DNA from: Butyrivibrio sp. FCS014 | GTDB lineage: Bacteria; Bacillota; Clostridia; Lachnospirales; Lachnospiraceae | Length of the DNA: 64,000 nt | NCBI RefSeq assembly: GCF_000526935.1 | Contig: NZ_JAHA01000008.1 | Coordinates: 248,001 to 312,000, forward strand | Reading direction: 5' to 3' | Shown: piece after piece, positions 52,481 through 60,772 of the stretch | Layout: each line of letters begins with the position of its first letter | Position numbering within the stretch: position 1 is the stretch's first letter | The notes under the pieces: generated by a model | The model's input: only the letters and a program-made list of their open reading frames with translations | Told to the model about the DNA's origin: nothing | Database searches by the model: none | Program-made: the position numbers and the translations under genes

Positions 52481-52954
52481 TCACTTTTTGTGCTCGGACT
52501 GAAAGATCCGAAGGTCTTCGTTGAGCTTTTTGTCGTCAATATATCGCTTTGATTTGTATATGAAGAAAACGCAGACATAGCATAACAGGATGTATGCTGC
52601 AAAAATCACCGTTGCTAAAAGGCTTCTGTCAAACCACTTAAATACGTAGGACAAAACGCTGTAGATCACAGTGCACAGCGCCATTCCCAAAATCTCTTTT
52701 CCCCCCAGGGTATCTGCTTCATCGAAGTTCCAAAGAAGATATACCTGAATGTATCCAATTACGTAGCAGGCAAGGATCATCTCCAGCATGTGAAGCATCT
52801 CCGCCACAAAAGAGCCGCCGATAAGCCTCACCACGCAGTAGAAGAACAGTATTGCAAAGAAATATAGACAGGCCTTGAATTCTATTCCGATTTCCTTTGT
52901 GAGATAGAGTTCCCACAGCGTAACCCGCGATTTATCTTTGTTTTTATCACTCAT
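52481..52954 (-). CDS. DUF3021-like four-helix membrane protein
   Basis: A 157-residue protein with four TM helices (about 25-45, 56-77, 90-108 and 115-135) and charged ends. Proteins of this size and layout sit next to LytTR regulators in many Firmicutes (DUF3021) and are thought to modulate the regulator. Its ATG lies 1 base after the regulator stop, with a ribosome binding site inside that gene. The exact function is unknown. Confidence 0.8.
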   Translation of the reverse strand: MSDKNKDKSRVTLWELYLTKEIGIEFKACLYFFAILFFYCVVRLIGGSFVAEMLHMLEMILACYVIGYIQVYLLWNFDEADTLGGKEILGMALCTVIYSVLSYVFKWFDRSLLATVIFAAYILLCYVCVFFIYKSKRYIDDKKLNEDLRIFQSEHKK

Positions 52955-52955
52955 C

Positions 52956-53396
52956 TCATCTGTCTCCTTTCAGAAGTCTTCTGAAATCCACGGCGTATCT
53001 TCTTGAAATCATGATGTGCTCGCCGCCTTCCATGGTGGCGTCGATCCTGTTGGAGGAGAGGCTCTTTAGTGCCCGCACTTTTCCTACATTTATGATCATG
53101 GATTTGCTGCATCTGAAAAACGTCTCATCCCTCACTTCATTCATGAATGAAACCAGCGACCCTTCGATCCTGGCAACAACTTCTGTCGTATAGGCAAAGA
53201 GCTTGTCGTCCACGGTCTCCAGATACAGGATGTCCTTAAGGTCGATGGAAACGCTCCCCGAATCCGTTCTTCCCCAGAGCTTGCCGTCGTCCCCCTCAAG
53301 GATTCCGATTATTCTGTTCACCGCAGGGTTCGGGTCTTTGTACCTGATGACAATGCTCTCTTCCCCTTCAGTTATCTTCTCTATGTCAATCTTCAT
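52956..53396 (-). CDS. LytTR DNA-binding transcriptional regulator
   Basis: A 146-residue protein without a receiver domain. Residues 1-45 form a short N-terminal beta region and the LytTR domain runs from about 50 (LKDILYLETVDDKLFAYT, then FFRCSKSMIINVGKVRALK and ISRRYAVDFRRLL). The ATG at 53396 has AAGGA 6 bases upstream. Stand-alone LytTR proteins with a DUF3021 partner usually control the exporter genes next to them and their own expression. Confidence 0.9.
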   Translation of the reverse strand: MKIDIEKITEGEESIVIRYKDPNPAVNRIIGILEGDDGKLWGRTDSGSVSIDLKDILYLETVDDKLFAYTTEVVARIEGSLVSFMNEVRDETFFRCSKSMIINVGKVRALKSLSSNRIDATMEGGEHIMISRRYAVDFRRLLKGDR

Positions 53397-53437
53397 GTCT
53401 AATCCTTCCCTATAACTAACATAGCACAATGTAATCC

Positions 53438-53467
53438 TTGCAAAAAGGCCTATTTTTGTGGTATTAT
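53438..53467 (+). promoter_or_regulatory. Promoter of the SLC13-type permease gene
   Basis: TTGCAA and TATTAT with an 18-base spacer, 37 bases before the ATG. Confidence 0.65.
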
Positions 53468-53504
53468 TTCGTCGTTTTGAGATTAAAGTTTAAGGAAAAA
53501 ATTC

Positions 53505-54635
53505 ATGGGAAAGCTTTTTAAAAATATACGCAAAATCGATACTGTGCTGGGCATAGCCTGGATACTTGCCATAATCTCAGCATTCTTCGTTCATCCGGGC
53601 AAAGAATACCTTGGCTACATAGACTTCAGGTCCTTAGGTATCCTCTGGGGCCTGATGGTAATAATCCAGGGCTTTAAGGAGAATTCGGTATTTGACAAAA
53701 TCGCGGGATTTCTTTTATCAAAGGTAACAAAGAGCTGGCAACTCTCCGCCGTTCTCATCTTCATGTGCTTTCTTGGAAGCATGCTGATTACCAACGACGT
53801 AGCGCTAATCACCTTCGTTCCCTTCGCCCTGATGATACTTCACGACTGCGACCGGGAAGATATGATGATTCCCACGGTGGTCCTTCAGACCGTTGCCGCA
53901 AACCTGGGCAGTATGCTCACTCCCATCGGCAATCCCCAGAACCTGTACCTCTACGGCTTAACCGGCATGAGCCTTGGCCGCTTTATTCTGATAATGCTGC
54001 CCTACTCATTTCTCTCCGCCCTTTTACTTGCTCTCTCCCTTCTTATTATCCCTGGCAGGGAAAAGAGCCTTCAAAGAAGCAAGGATTCGGCAGTTGTAAG
54101 TAACTTCGGAAGCATTACCCAGATCATCATTTACGCGGTTCTTTTTGCCATAGCTCTTTTGGCTGTAGTAAGGATCCTGCCCTGGTATGTATTTGCCATA
54201 ATTGTTCTGGTTGTTGTTGGCGGAATGGATTTAAAGATTTTACTCAGAGCCGATTATATCCTGCTCCTTACCTTCATCGGATTTTTTATCTTCACCGGAA
54301 ACATGGGAAGGATCGATGTCATAAGCTCATTTCTAGAGAATGTGCTGGTTGGCCGCGAGTTCCCCATAGCCGTTGCCTTAAGCCAGATGATCAGTAATGT
54401 TCCCGCAACTTTGATGCTCTCAGGGTTTACTTCAAATTATGAATCCCTGCTTATCGGAGTTAACGTGGGAGGCCTTGGTACCCTCATTGCCTCCATGGCA
54501 TCGCTGATTTCTTATAAAGCCTACAGCAAGGAGTACAGGGAAAAGAGCGGAAAGTATCTTCTTGTATTTACCGTAACCAATATAATCTTTCTTATAATCC
54601 TTGTTCTTGCATATGTAATTCACACACATTTTTAA
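53505..54635 (+). CDS. SLC13/ArsB-type anion permease
   Basis: A 376-residue transporter with about ten TM helices. The loop TPIGNPQNLYLYG near residue 145 and the paired MISNVPATLMLSGF near 300 are the re-entrant motifs of the ion transporter superfamily (citrate, dicarboxylate, arsenite or sodium/proton). AAGGA precedes the ATG. It is a single gene with its own promoter. Substrate is not determined; a di- or tricarboxylate is the usual guess. Confidence 0.85.
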   Translation: MGKLFKNIRKIDTVLGIAWILAIISAFFVHPGKEYLGYIDFRSLGILWGLMVIIQGFKENSVFDKIAGFLLSKVTKSWQLSAVLIFMCFLGSMLITNDVALITFVPFALMILHDCDREDMMIPTVVLQTVAANLGSMLTPIGNPQNLYLYGLTGMSLGRFILIMLPYSFLSALLLALSLLIIPGREKSLQRSKDSAVVSNFGSITQIIIYAVLFAIALLAVVRILPWYVFAIIVLVVVGGMDLKILLRADYILLLTFIGFFIFTGNMGRIDVISSFLENVLVGREFPIAVALSQMISNVPATLMLSGFTSNYESLLIGVNVGGLGTLIASMASLISYKAYSKEYREKSGKYLLVFTVTNIIFLIILVLAYVIHTHF

Positions 54636-54664
54636 TATGATACAAAGAAGTTTCTGATAATATG

Positions 54665-54693
54665 TTGACGAAGACTGATAAAAGTGTTACAAA
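54665..54693 (+). promoter_or_regulatory. Promoter of the MFS/ABC-F/MATE leader
   Basis: TTGACG and TACAAA are separated by 17 bases. The start site would lie near 54700, leaving a leader of about 270 bases. Confidence 0.6.
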
Positions 54694-54736
54694 TGTAAGT
54701 GGTTAGTTTCCAAGCACAATTCGGAGGTAGAGAGGG

Positions 54737-54751
54737 ATGCTACGCAGGTGA
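54737..54751 (+). CDS. Putative leader peptide MLRR
   Basis: ATG CTA CGC AGG TGA, preceded by GGAGG with a 9-base gap, a better ribosome binding site than many real genes here. It lies at the head of a structured leader with two terminators in front of antibiotic-resistance-type genes. Ribosome stalling on such short frames controls many erm and ABC-F genes. Existence is inferred from layout only. Confidence 0.45.
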   Translation: MLRR

Positions 54752-54826
54752 TATTGATTCATTAAGTAATAGCAGTAATTGACCCGCAAGGGTGTTATTT
54801 GCGTTGCGTGAATCGTATCATTCTAT

Positions 54827-54863
54827 AGCAGATCTTTTCTGATTCCGGAGAGGTGCTTTTTTT
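54827..54863 (+). terminator. First leader terminator of the resistance operon
   Basis: AGCA and CTTTTC pair with GGAGAG and TGCT (with small internal mismatches), followed by T7. Confidence 0.65.
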
Positions 54864-54918
54864 GTGCCATATTGTATAATTCCAGGTATCGGGATAATTA
54901 GATTTTGTGTTAGATAAG

Positions 54919-54949
54919 ATCCGTTTGCGCAGTGCAGACGGATTTTTTT
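54919..54949 (+). terminator. Second leader terminator of the resistance operon
   Basis: ATCCGTTTGC pairs with GCAGACGGAT (one mismatch) around a 5-base loop, followed by T7. It stands only 13 bases before the MFS ribosome binding site. Confidence 0.85.
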
Positions 54950-54972
54950 ATTGACCAACTTAGGAGGACATC

Positions 54973-56247
54973 ATGGATAATACAACTTCAAATCAATTAG
55001 AAATCAGAAATCCCCTTTGGACAAGGGACTTTACCATAATTACCGTAGGCAGCGTTGTCTCCATGCTGGGAAACAGTATGGCCGGATTTGCACTGAGTCT
55101 TATGGTCCTTGATTACACAGGCTCCACAATGCTCTATGCGATCTACCTTATGACATACACAGTTCCGCAGCTTATTGTACCGATAATTTCAGGCGCCATT
55201 CTGGACAGGTTCTCAAGAAAAAAGATGATCTACACCCTGGACTTTACCATGGGTGGTCTCTACCTGCTCCTTGGAATACTCTTATCCCGCGGATGGTTCA
55301 ATTTTCCGCTGTTTGCACTGTTTAGCTTAATAGTCGGATCTGTCGGCAGCATCTACATGGTAGCTTACGACAGCTTCTATCCGCTGTTGATCACTGAGGG
55401 GAACTATTCAAAAGCTTACTCCATAGCCAGCGTCCTTGAGACTTTTGCGATTTTCATGGTCCCGGTGGCAACCTTTTTCTATAAACTCTTCGGAATGGGC
55501 CCGCTTCTTATGGTCAACTCTGTTTGCTTTTTGGTTGCAGCAACTCTGGAGACTCAGATAAGAGCAAAAGAAAACTACATCGAAAAGCAAAAGAAAAGTA
55601 TCGAAGGTGAGGATCTTTCAAAAGTCGGCCGTGTTCTTGTTGATATAAAGGAAGGATTTAGATATCTCTTTTCCGAGAAAGGACTTATGGCCATCGCCGT
55701 CTACTTCCTGTTCAGCTCAATGGCTGGAGGCGCGGCAAATGTAATCTGCCTTCCCTACTTTAAAGGTAATTTTGAAAACGGCGAGTACCTTTTCATGCTG
55801 ATCTTTGGCATGAGCTTCGTTGGAAGAGCCCTGGGGGGAGCTTTCCATTACAGGAAAAAACTTGGAGCAAACCGAAAATTTACCATTGCCCTTTGCGTCT
55901 ATATCATGATCGGGGTATTTGAGGGACTATATCTCTACACTCCCATTCCTATGGCAATGCTGCTTAGCTTCTTTGTGGGAGTCGGGGGAGTTACCAGTTA
56001 CACCATAAGGATTTCATCCACCCAGAGCTACGTTCCTGATGAGAACAAGGGAAGATTCAACGGCGCATTTCAGGTGCTGTCAACTTCCGGATCACTGATC
56101 GCAGAGCTTTTGGCAGGTGTTCTTACGCTGGTGCTGGATCAAAGAGCAGTTCTTCTGATATTCGAGCTGTCCACCGTGGTAGCAGCCCTCCTTATCATCG
56201 GCGGAAACAGAGAGCACGTTAAAAAGATCTACAACAGAAATATGTAA
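54973..56247 (+). CDS. MFS transporter, MefA/MdrA-like
   Basis: A 424-residue major facilitator with 12 TM helices and the motif ILDRFSRKKMIYTLDF (A-like loop between TM2 and TM3). The overall type resembles macrolide and multidrug exporters (MFS_3, MefA group) of Firmicutes. AGGAGG lies 7-8 bases before the ATG. It is the first gene after a double terminator leader and is followed after 25 bases by an ABC-F gene, a pairing also seen in mef-msr macrolide-resistance operons. Confidence 0.9.
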   Translation: MDNTTSNQLEIRNPLWTRDFTIITVGSVVSMLGNSMAGFALSLMVLDYTGSTMLYAIYLMTYTVPQLIVPIISGAILDRFSRKKMIYTLDFTMGGLYLLLGILLSRGWFNFPLFALFSLIVGSVGSIYMVAYDSFYPLLITEGNYSKAYSIASVLETFAIFMVPVATFFYKLFGMGPLLMVNSVCFLVAATLETQIRAKENYIEKQKKSIEGEDLSKVGRVLVDIKEGFRYLFSEKGLMAIAVYFLFSSMAGGAANVICLPYFKGNFENGEYLFMLIFGMSFVGRALGGAFHYRKKLGANRKFTIALCVYIMIGVFEGLYLYTPIPMAMLLSFFVGVGGVTSYTIRISSTQSYVPDENKGRFNGAFQVLSTSGSLIAELLAGVLTLVLDQRAVLLIFELSTVVAALLIIGGNREHVKKIYNRNM

Positions 56248-56272
56248 TCCAATCCTTCGAAAGGAGGTACTC

Positions 56273-57733
56273 ATGTCCAAAAAAATACTGATTGAAGCAG
56301 AAAATATAGAAGTAACATACGGAGAGCAGACTGTTCTTGACTTTGAGAGGTTCTATCTCTACGAGGGCGAGAAGGTCGGGCTTGTGGGAATAAACGGAGC
56401 CGGAAAGACTACTCTTTTGAAGGTTCTTGCAGGAACAATTGAACCCACAAAGGGTAAGGTTTCCCAGTACTGCACACCTTTCTATTTTGAGCAGTTCGGA
56501 GACGGGCTAAGTTATGACGATGCTGATTATTCCGAGGCAGGTAAGCTTGGAGTCTCTGATCAGCTCTGGCAGGAGAATGTCAGTGGCGGTGAGAATACCA
56601 GGATAAGACTATCACAGCTCTTTTCCAGTCAAAGGGCTGTTGCCTTTCTCGATGAGCCCACATCGAATCTCGATAGTGCAGGGGTTGAGCTTTTGAGAAA
56701 AAGACTTTGTGAAATCGAGACGCTGGTCCTTATCAGCCACGATCGTGCCCTTTTGAATGCTGTCTGTGACAGGATCGTGGAAGTATCCTTTGGAGAGCTG
56801 AATTTCTTTGACGGCAACTACGATGACTATCTTGAGCAGAAAGCTCTTTTGAAAAAGAGCCAGTACGCGGAGTATGAGAATTACCAGGCCGAGAAAAAAA
56901 GACTCCAGGGTGTATATCTTCAGAAAAAAGCCAAGGCAAAAAGCGTTGTGAAAAAGCCAAAAAATCTGACATCCAGCGAAGCTAAAGCCATTGCCCTTTG
57001 TGGAAACAGAAAGCCCGAGGATAAGGCCCGGAGCCTGGAAAAGAGCGCAGAGAACGTGCTTAAGAGAATTGAGCACATGGAGGTCAAAGAAAAGCCCAAG
57101 GAAGAGCCCGTTGCCCGCCCGGATTTCAGGCTCACCAATCCTCCAAGGAACCCGATAGTCATAAGAGGAGAACATCTTTCCTTTGGATACGGAGATAAGC
57201 TGATTTTTGATGATGCGGATTTTATAATTAAAAATGGAGCCAAGGTAGCTCTTGTGGGAAATAACGGCGCAGGTAAGACAACCCTGATTGAACTTATCGA
57301 CAGACGCGAGGGAGTCTATGTGGTTCCCGGAGCAAAGATTGGCTACGCAAGGCAGAACATGAGCCAGATCGACATGGACAAGACTGTCCTTGAAAATGTC
57401 AGGAATGTAAGTATCCAGAAGGAAAGCATAGCCCGTATCATTCTTGCGAGACTTCTTTTAACAGAAAGAGATATTCAGAAGAAAGCGTCGGAACTCTCGG
57501 GCGGTGAGAGGATGAAGCTGTCCTTTGCAATGCTGTTTGTGTCGGACGTGAATTTCCTGATTCTGGACGAGCCTACCAACTACCTGGATATTCCATCAAT
57601 CGAAGCACTGGAGAGACTTCTTATGGAGTACGAAGGGACTCTTGTTTTCGTATCCCACGACAGGACTTTTGTGGATCACGTTGCAACAGAAAAACTTTTG
57701 ATTCAAGACGGAAAGATAATAAAAAGTGAATAA
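56273..57733 (+). CDS. ABC-F ribosomal protection-type ATPase (Lsa/Vga/Msr-like)
   Basis: A 486-residue protein of two fused ABC ATPase domains without membrane parts. Walker A sites are GINGAGKTT and GNNGAGKTT; signatures are NVSGGENTR and LSGGERMK; Walker B sites are AFLDEPTSNLD and LILDEPTNYLD. The interdomain linker (about 190-285, Lys-rich) is the part that reaches the peptidyl-transferase centre in known ABC-F resistance factors. The short total length is that of resistance-type ABC-Fs, not of EttA/Uup. GGAGG precedes the ATG. Confidence 0.9.
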   Translation: MSKKILIEAENIEVTYGEQTVLDFERFYLYEGEKVGLVGINGAGKTTLLKVLAGTIEPTKGKVSQYCTPFYFEQFGDGLSYDDADYSEAGKLGVSDQLWQENVSGGENTRIRLSQLFSSQRAVAFLDEPTSNLDSAGVELLRKRLCEIETLVLISHDRALLNAVCDRIVEVSFGELNFFDGNYDDYLEQKALLKKSQYAEYENYQAEKKRLQGVYLQKKAKAKSVVKKPKNLTSSEAKAIALCGNRKPEDKARSLEKSAENVLKRIEHMEVKEKPKEEPVARPDFRLTNPPRNPIVIRGEHLSFGYGDKLIFDDADFIIKNGAKVALVGNNGAGKTTLIELIDRREGVYVVPGAKIGYARQNMSQIDMDKTVLENVRNVSIQKESIARIILARLLLTERDIQKKASELSGGERMKLSFAMLFVSDVNFLILDEPTNYLDIPSIEALERLLMEYEGTLVFVSHDRTFVDHVATEKLLIQDGKIIKSE

Positions 57734-59078
57734 TAAAAAATCTCTATACAGAAAAATATGGGTAGTTGCTCTGCCTATCATATTTCAAAATATAATCGAT
57801 GCATCGGTTAACAGTGCAGATGTACTGATGCTCAACTACGTAGGTCAGAATGCCATTAGCGCAGTTTCTCTGGCAAACTCCCTTGTGGGAATTTTGTTCA
57901 TGCTGCTCTACGGAATTGGTACAGGAATTGCTATGCTGGCAGCTCAGTATTATGGCAAAGGCGACCTTGTGACCATTGAAAAGATTGAAGGAATCGGCCT
58001 TAAGTTCTCGCTGTCGGTTGCAGCACTTGGTGCATTTTTGTGCGTAACGATTCCGGATAAGCTGATGTTTATCTATACTTCCGACCCGGTGCTTATAGAT
58101 CTGGGCGCAAAGTACCTTCGCTTCATCGCACCCGGCCTTTTGTTCTGGGCCATAAGCGCAGTGTATATGGCAATTCTGCGCTGTATCGGAAGAGTCGGAA
58201 CAAGTACAGTGATCGAGACCACAGCACTTATTGTTAATGTCTGTCTGAATGCTCTTTTTATCTTTGGACTTTTCGGAGTTCCAAAGCTTGGAGTTATCGG
58301 CGTAGCCGTCGCTACAACGCTAAGCAGACTGATCCAGCTCATATTCTGCATCGTGATTTCTTTTGCAGGCGCCGAAGTAAAACTCTCAATAAAGCCCATG
58401 TTTGAACGGCACAGGCTTTTAGAGAAGGATTTCTTTTCCATGGCTCTGCCGGCGATAGGTAATGACCTGTCCTGGTCACTGGCTTTTTCCATGTACTCCG
58501 TGATAATCGGTCACCTGGGAAATGACATGGTAGCCGCCTATTCCATTACAAATGTCGTGCGAAACCTCGGTACGGTCTTCTGCTTCGGAATGGCATCAGC
58601 TACAGGCATCATCGTAGGTCAGATCCTTGGAAGCGGTCAAAGAGATGAAGGAATAAAGGCAGCTCACACGCTCTTTCGTCTGACTATACTTGCAGGAGTA
58701 CTTGGCGGAATCATCGTTGCCCTCGTCATGCCCTTTGCACTTACCCACGCTTCTCTCACTCCCAAGGCGCTGGATTATCTTAAATTCATGCTGCTCATCA
58801 GCACCTACTACATCATGGGAACTGCAGTAAACACCTGCCTTATTGCCGGTATCTTCAGAGCAGGAGGAGACAGCAAATTCGGTTTTATCTGCGACACCAT
58901 AGATATGTGGTGCTACGCTGTACCTCTGGGACTTTTGTCAGCCTTCGTGTTCAAGTTTCCAGTAAAAGTAGTGTTCTTCTTACTTTGTACGGATGAGTTT
59001 GTTAAATGGCCCTGGGTATTAAAGCACTTTTACAGTCATAAATGGGCCAGGAATATCACCAGAGAAGAGATGGATTAA
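57726..59078 (+). CDS. MATE-family efflux transporter of the resistance operon
   Basis: A 450-residue drug exporter with 12 TM helices (KIWVVALPIIFQNIIDASVNSADVLMLNYVG start, and the mirrored second half from about 240). It starts with GTG inside the end of the ABC-F gene (8-base overlap) and has only a distant SD, so it depends on translational coupling. It completes a three-gene set with different resistance mechanisms. Confidence 0.9.
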   Translation: MNNKKSLYRKIWVVALPIIFQNIIDASVNSADVLMLNYVGQNAISAVSLANSLVGILFMLLYGIGTGIAMLAAQYYGKGDLVTIEKIEGIGLKFSLSVAALGAFLCVTIPDKLMFIYTSDPVLIDLGAKYLRFIAPGLLFWAISAVYMAILRCIGRVGTSTVIETTALIVNVCLNALFIFGLFGVPKLGVIGVAVATTLSRLIQLIFCIVISFAGAEVKLSIKPMFERHRLLEKDFFSMALPAIGNDLSWSLAFSMYSVIIGHLGNDMVAAYSITNVVRNLGTVFCFGMASATGIIVGQILGSGQRDEGIKAAHTLFRLTILAGVLGGIIVALVMPFALTHASLTPKALDYLKFMLLISTYYIMGTAVNTCLIAGIFRAGGDSKFGFICDTIDMWCYAVPLGLLSAFVFKFPVKVVFFLLCTDEFVKWPWVLKHFYSHKWARNITREEMD

Positions 59079-59094
59079 ACAAACCCAAAAAGAA

Positions 59095-59119
59095 AGGAAG
59101 CTGAACTGATCAGCTTCCT
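59095..59119. terminator. Terminator between the MATE gene and deoD
   Basis: AGGAAGCTGA pairs perfectly with TCAGCTTCCT. The minus-strand tail TTTCTTTTT fits deoD best; the hairpin may also stop the resistance operon transcript. Confidence 0.8.
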
Positions 59120-59133
59120 CTACATTTTCATTA

Positions 59134-59841
59134 TTAAAGTTGAATTGCAGTCTTAAGTGCAATCTCCATCATGTCAGTAAATCCTGTCTCACGCTCTTTT
59201 GCTGTGAGCTCCTCACTCTTGAAGAGATGATCTGAGCAGGTAAGTATTGTAAGAGCATTCTTGCCGGCCTCTGCTGCGTTCATGTAAAGAGCGGGTGTCT
59301 CCATCTCTACTGCAAGAGCGCCGTAGTTTCTGTAGAGCTCACTCTCATTGCACTTCTTGTAGAAAGCATCTGAAGAAAGAACATCACCAACGTGATAAGT
59401 TACGCCCTTCTCCTTGGCAATTGCTACTGCCTTCTCAAGGATGTTATAGCTTGCTGTAGGAGCGAAGGTTCCGGGAAGTCCGTACTGGAATCCGTAGTTG
59501 GAATCTGTGTGAGCGCCCTGGGCAAAGATGATGTCCATTACGTTTACCTTGTCCTGAAGGCCGCCTGCGCTGCCTACTCTGATGATATTGTCAACGTCAT
59601 AGAAATTGAAGAGCTCATAGGTATAGATACCGATTGAAGGGATTCCCATTCCGTGTCCCATTACAGACACCTCTTTTCCCTCGTACTTACCGGTAAAGCC
59701 CAACATTCCTCTGACTTCGTTTACACATTTGATATCTGTAAGAAAGTTCTCTGCGATGAATTTAGCCCTTAAAGGATCACCGGGCATGAGAACGGTTTTT
59801 GCGAAATCGCCTTTTTCTGCACTGTTGTGGGGTGTTGCCAT
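59134..59841 (-). CDS. deoD: Purine-nucleoside phosphorylase, DeoD type
   Basis: Phosphorolysis of purine (deoxy)nucleosides to base and (deoxy)ribose-1-phosphate (235 aa, hexameric family). Motifs: ATPHNSAEKGDFAKTVLMPGDP, VRGMLGFTGKYEGKEVSVMGHGMGIPS, RVGSAGGLQ and VEMETPALY, with catalytic Asp in LTCSDHL. The ATG at 59841 has GGAGG 8 bases upstream; the ATG two codons earlier is too close to it. Complements hpt in purine salvage. Confidence 0.97.
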   Translation of the reverse strand: MATPHNSAEKGDFAKTVLMPGDPLRAKFIAENFLTDIKCVNEVRGMLGFTGKYEGKEVSVMGHGMGIPSIGIYTYELFNFYDVDNIIRVGSAGGLQDKVNVMDIIFAQGAHTDSNYGFQYGLPGTFAPTASYNILEKAVAIAKEKGVTYHVGDVLSSDAFYKKCNESELYRNYGALAVEMETPALYMNAAEAGKNALTILTCSDHLFKSEELTAKERETGFTDMMEIALKTAIQL

Positions 59842-59857
59842 GATCATTTCCTCCTTT

Positions 59858-60745
59858 TTATTTTGCTTCGGGATAATTGATATGTCCCTGCATCCATATA
59901 TTTCCCTTGAATCTGCGGCCTACGGCAGGTTCTCCCATAAGGTCCTCCCTGTTGATGCAGACATCAAATTCAAGGTCATTGCAATTGATCCTCATGATGT
60001 AGACAAACTCGCCGGTGAACTTATTCTCCACAAGTCTTGTGCTCACCACCTCACCAAGAACCGAGTAGTGGTCGCACTCAACTCCGTAGGGCATAAAGTA
60101 GGTATCAACGAGACTGAAAACATCCTGCTTTCTTATCTTCTTGGACAGGGTTGTGTAAAGGTCCATGTCCTCCAGAGTCAGGGACTCGATGGCTGTCTCG
60201 TCCCCGCGTCTGGCGCTGTTTATAAGCTTATTTCTGTAATTGTTCTTTCTTTTCGCTGCCTCTTTTTCCTCTTCTGTCTTGTGGATCGGCATAAGGATCT
60301 GACCGCCTACCGAAAGGGCTGAGAGGCTTAAAGTTGTTCCCTTTATGGGAAACTTGTCCTCATTCTCGTACTTGATGTACGGGATCATGTTCTGAAGGTA
60401 AAAGATAAGGGTGACCCCGATCCTGGGTTCGTTGCAAACACCCGCGTAGGAATAGTTGGCAGCATGGCGCTCCACATTCAGGTCCTCTTCGGTACTGACG
60501 GCGGAGGGCACAAGATAAGGATAGTAATATTCGTAGATGAACTTATCCTCATCATCAAATTCTCCGCAGACTGCGATACCTATATCTTCGGCGTAATCTC
60601 TGTCAAACTCCGACAGAATCACATTGTCGTTGTTGGTGATGTAGGACCGCCTCTGGGCCTGCTGAATTGTACTTGTTATGAGATTTGTTAATTCTTTTCT
60701 TTCCTTGATGTTGGAAAATCCCACAGCCCTGAGATATTTATGCAA
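59858..60745 (-). CDS. DUF3881-like conserved protein
   Basis: A 295-residue soluble protein (MHKYLRAVGFSNIKERKELT start) that looks like the DUF3881 family found mainly in Lachnospiraceae and relatives. No catalytic motif is evident. A mid-protein charged helix (TEEEKEAAKRKNNYRNKLINSA) separates two mixed alpha/beta halves. It starts with TTG; AGAGGT lies about 9 bases upstream. It is placed between serS and deoD on the same strand. Function unknown. Confidence 0.78.
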   Translation of the reverse strand: MHKYLRAVGFSNIKERKELTNLITSTIQQAQRRSYITNNDNVILSEFDRDYAEDIGIAVCGEFDDEDKFIYEYYYPYLVPSAVSTEEDLNVERHAANYSYAGVCNEPRIGVTLIFYLQNMIPYIKYENEDKFPIKGTTLSLSALSVGGQILMPIHKTEEEKEAAKRKNNYRNKLINSARRGDETAIESLTLEDMDLYTTLSKKIRKQDVFSLVDTYFMPYGVECDHYSVLGEVVSTRLVENKFTGEFVYIMRINCNDLEFDVCINREDLMGEPAVGRRFKGNIWMQGHINYPEAK

Positions 60746-60772
60746 CGGGTTCTTACCTCTTTTCCGGATAAA

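Larger units (their letters stand above)
54636..54972 (+). other. 337-base leader region before the drug-resistance operon
   Basis: This stretch contains a promoter, a four-codon reading frame, a structured segment with the hairpin ACCC-GCAA-GGGT and two tandem intrinsic terminators, then the MFS ribosome binding site. The strand GAATC at 54811-54814 and its neighbours can pair either with GATTCA upstream (54756-54761) or with GATTC downstream (54841-54845), as expected of an RNA switch. No known riboswitch class is recognised. Confidence 0.7.

Noticed and set aside
54663..54707. A 14-codon frame MLTKTDKSVTNVSG before the resistance operon
   Set aside because: It overlaps the predicted -35 and -10 boxes and has no ribosome binding site, so it is probably not on the transcript.
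54700..54972. T-box or known riboswitch in front of the MFS gene
   Set aside because: No T-box GGTGG/ACCGCG core and none of the conserved motifs of the common riboswitch classes could be matched by eye.
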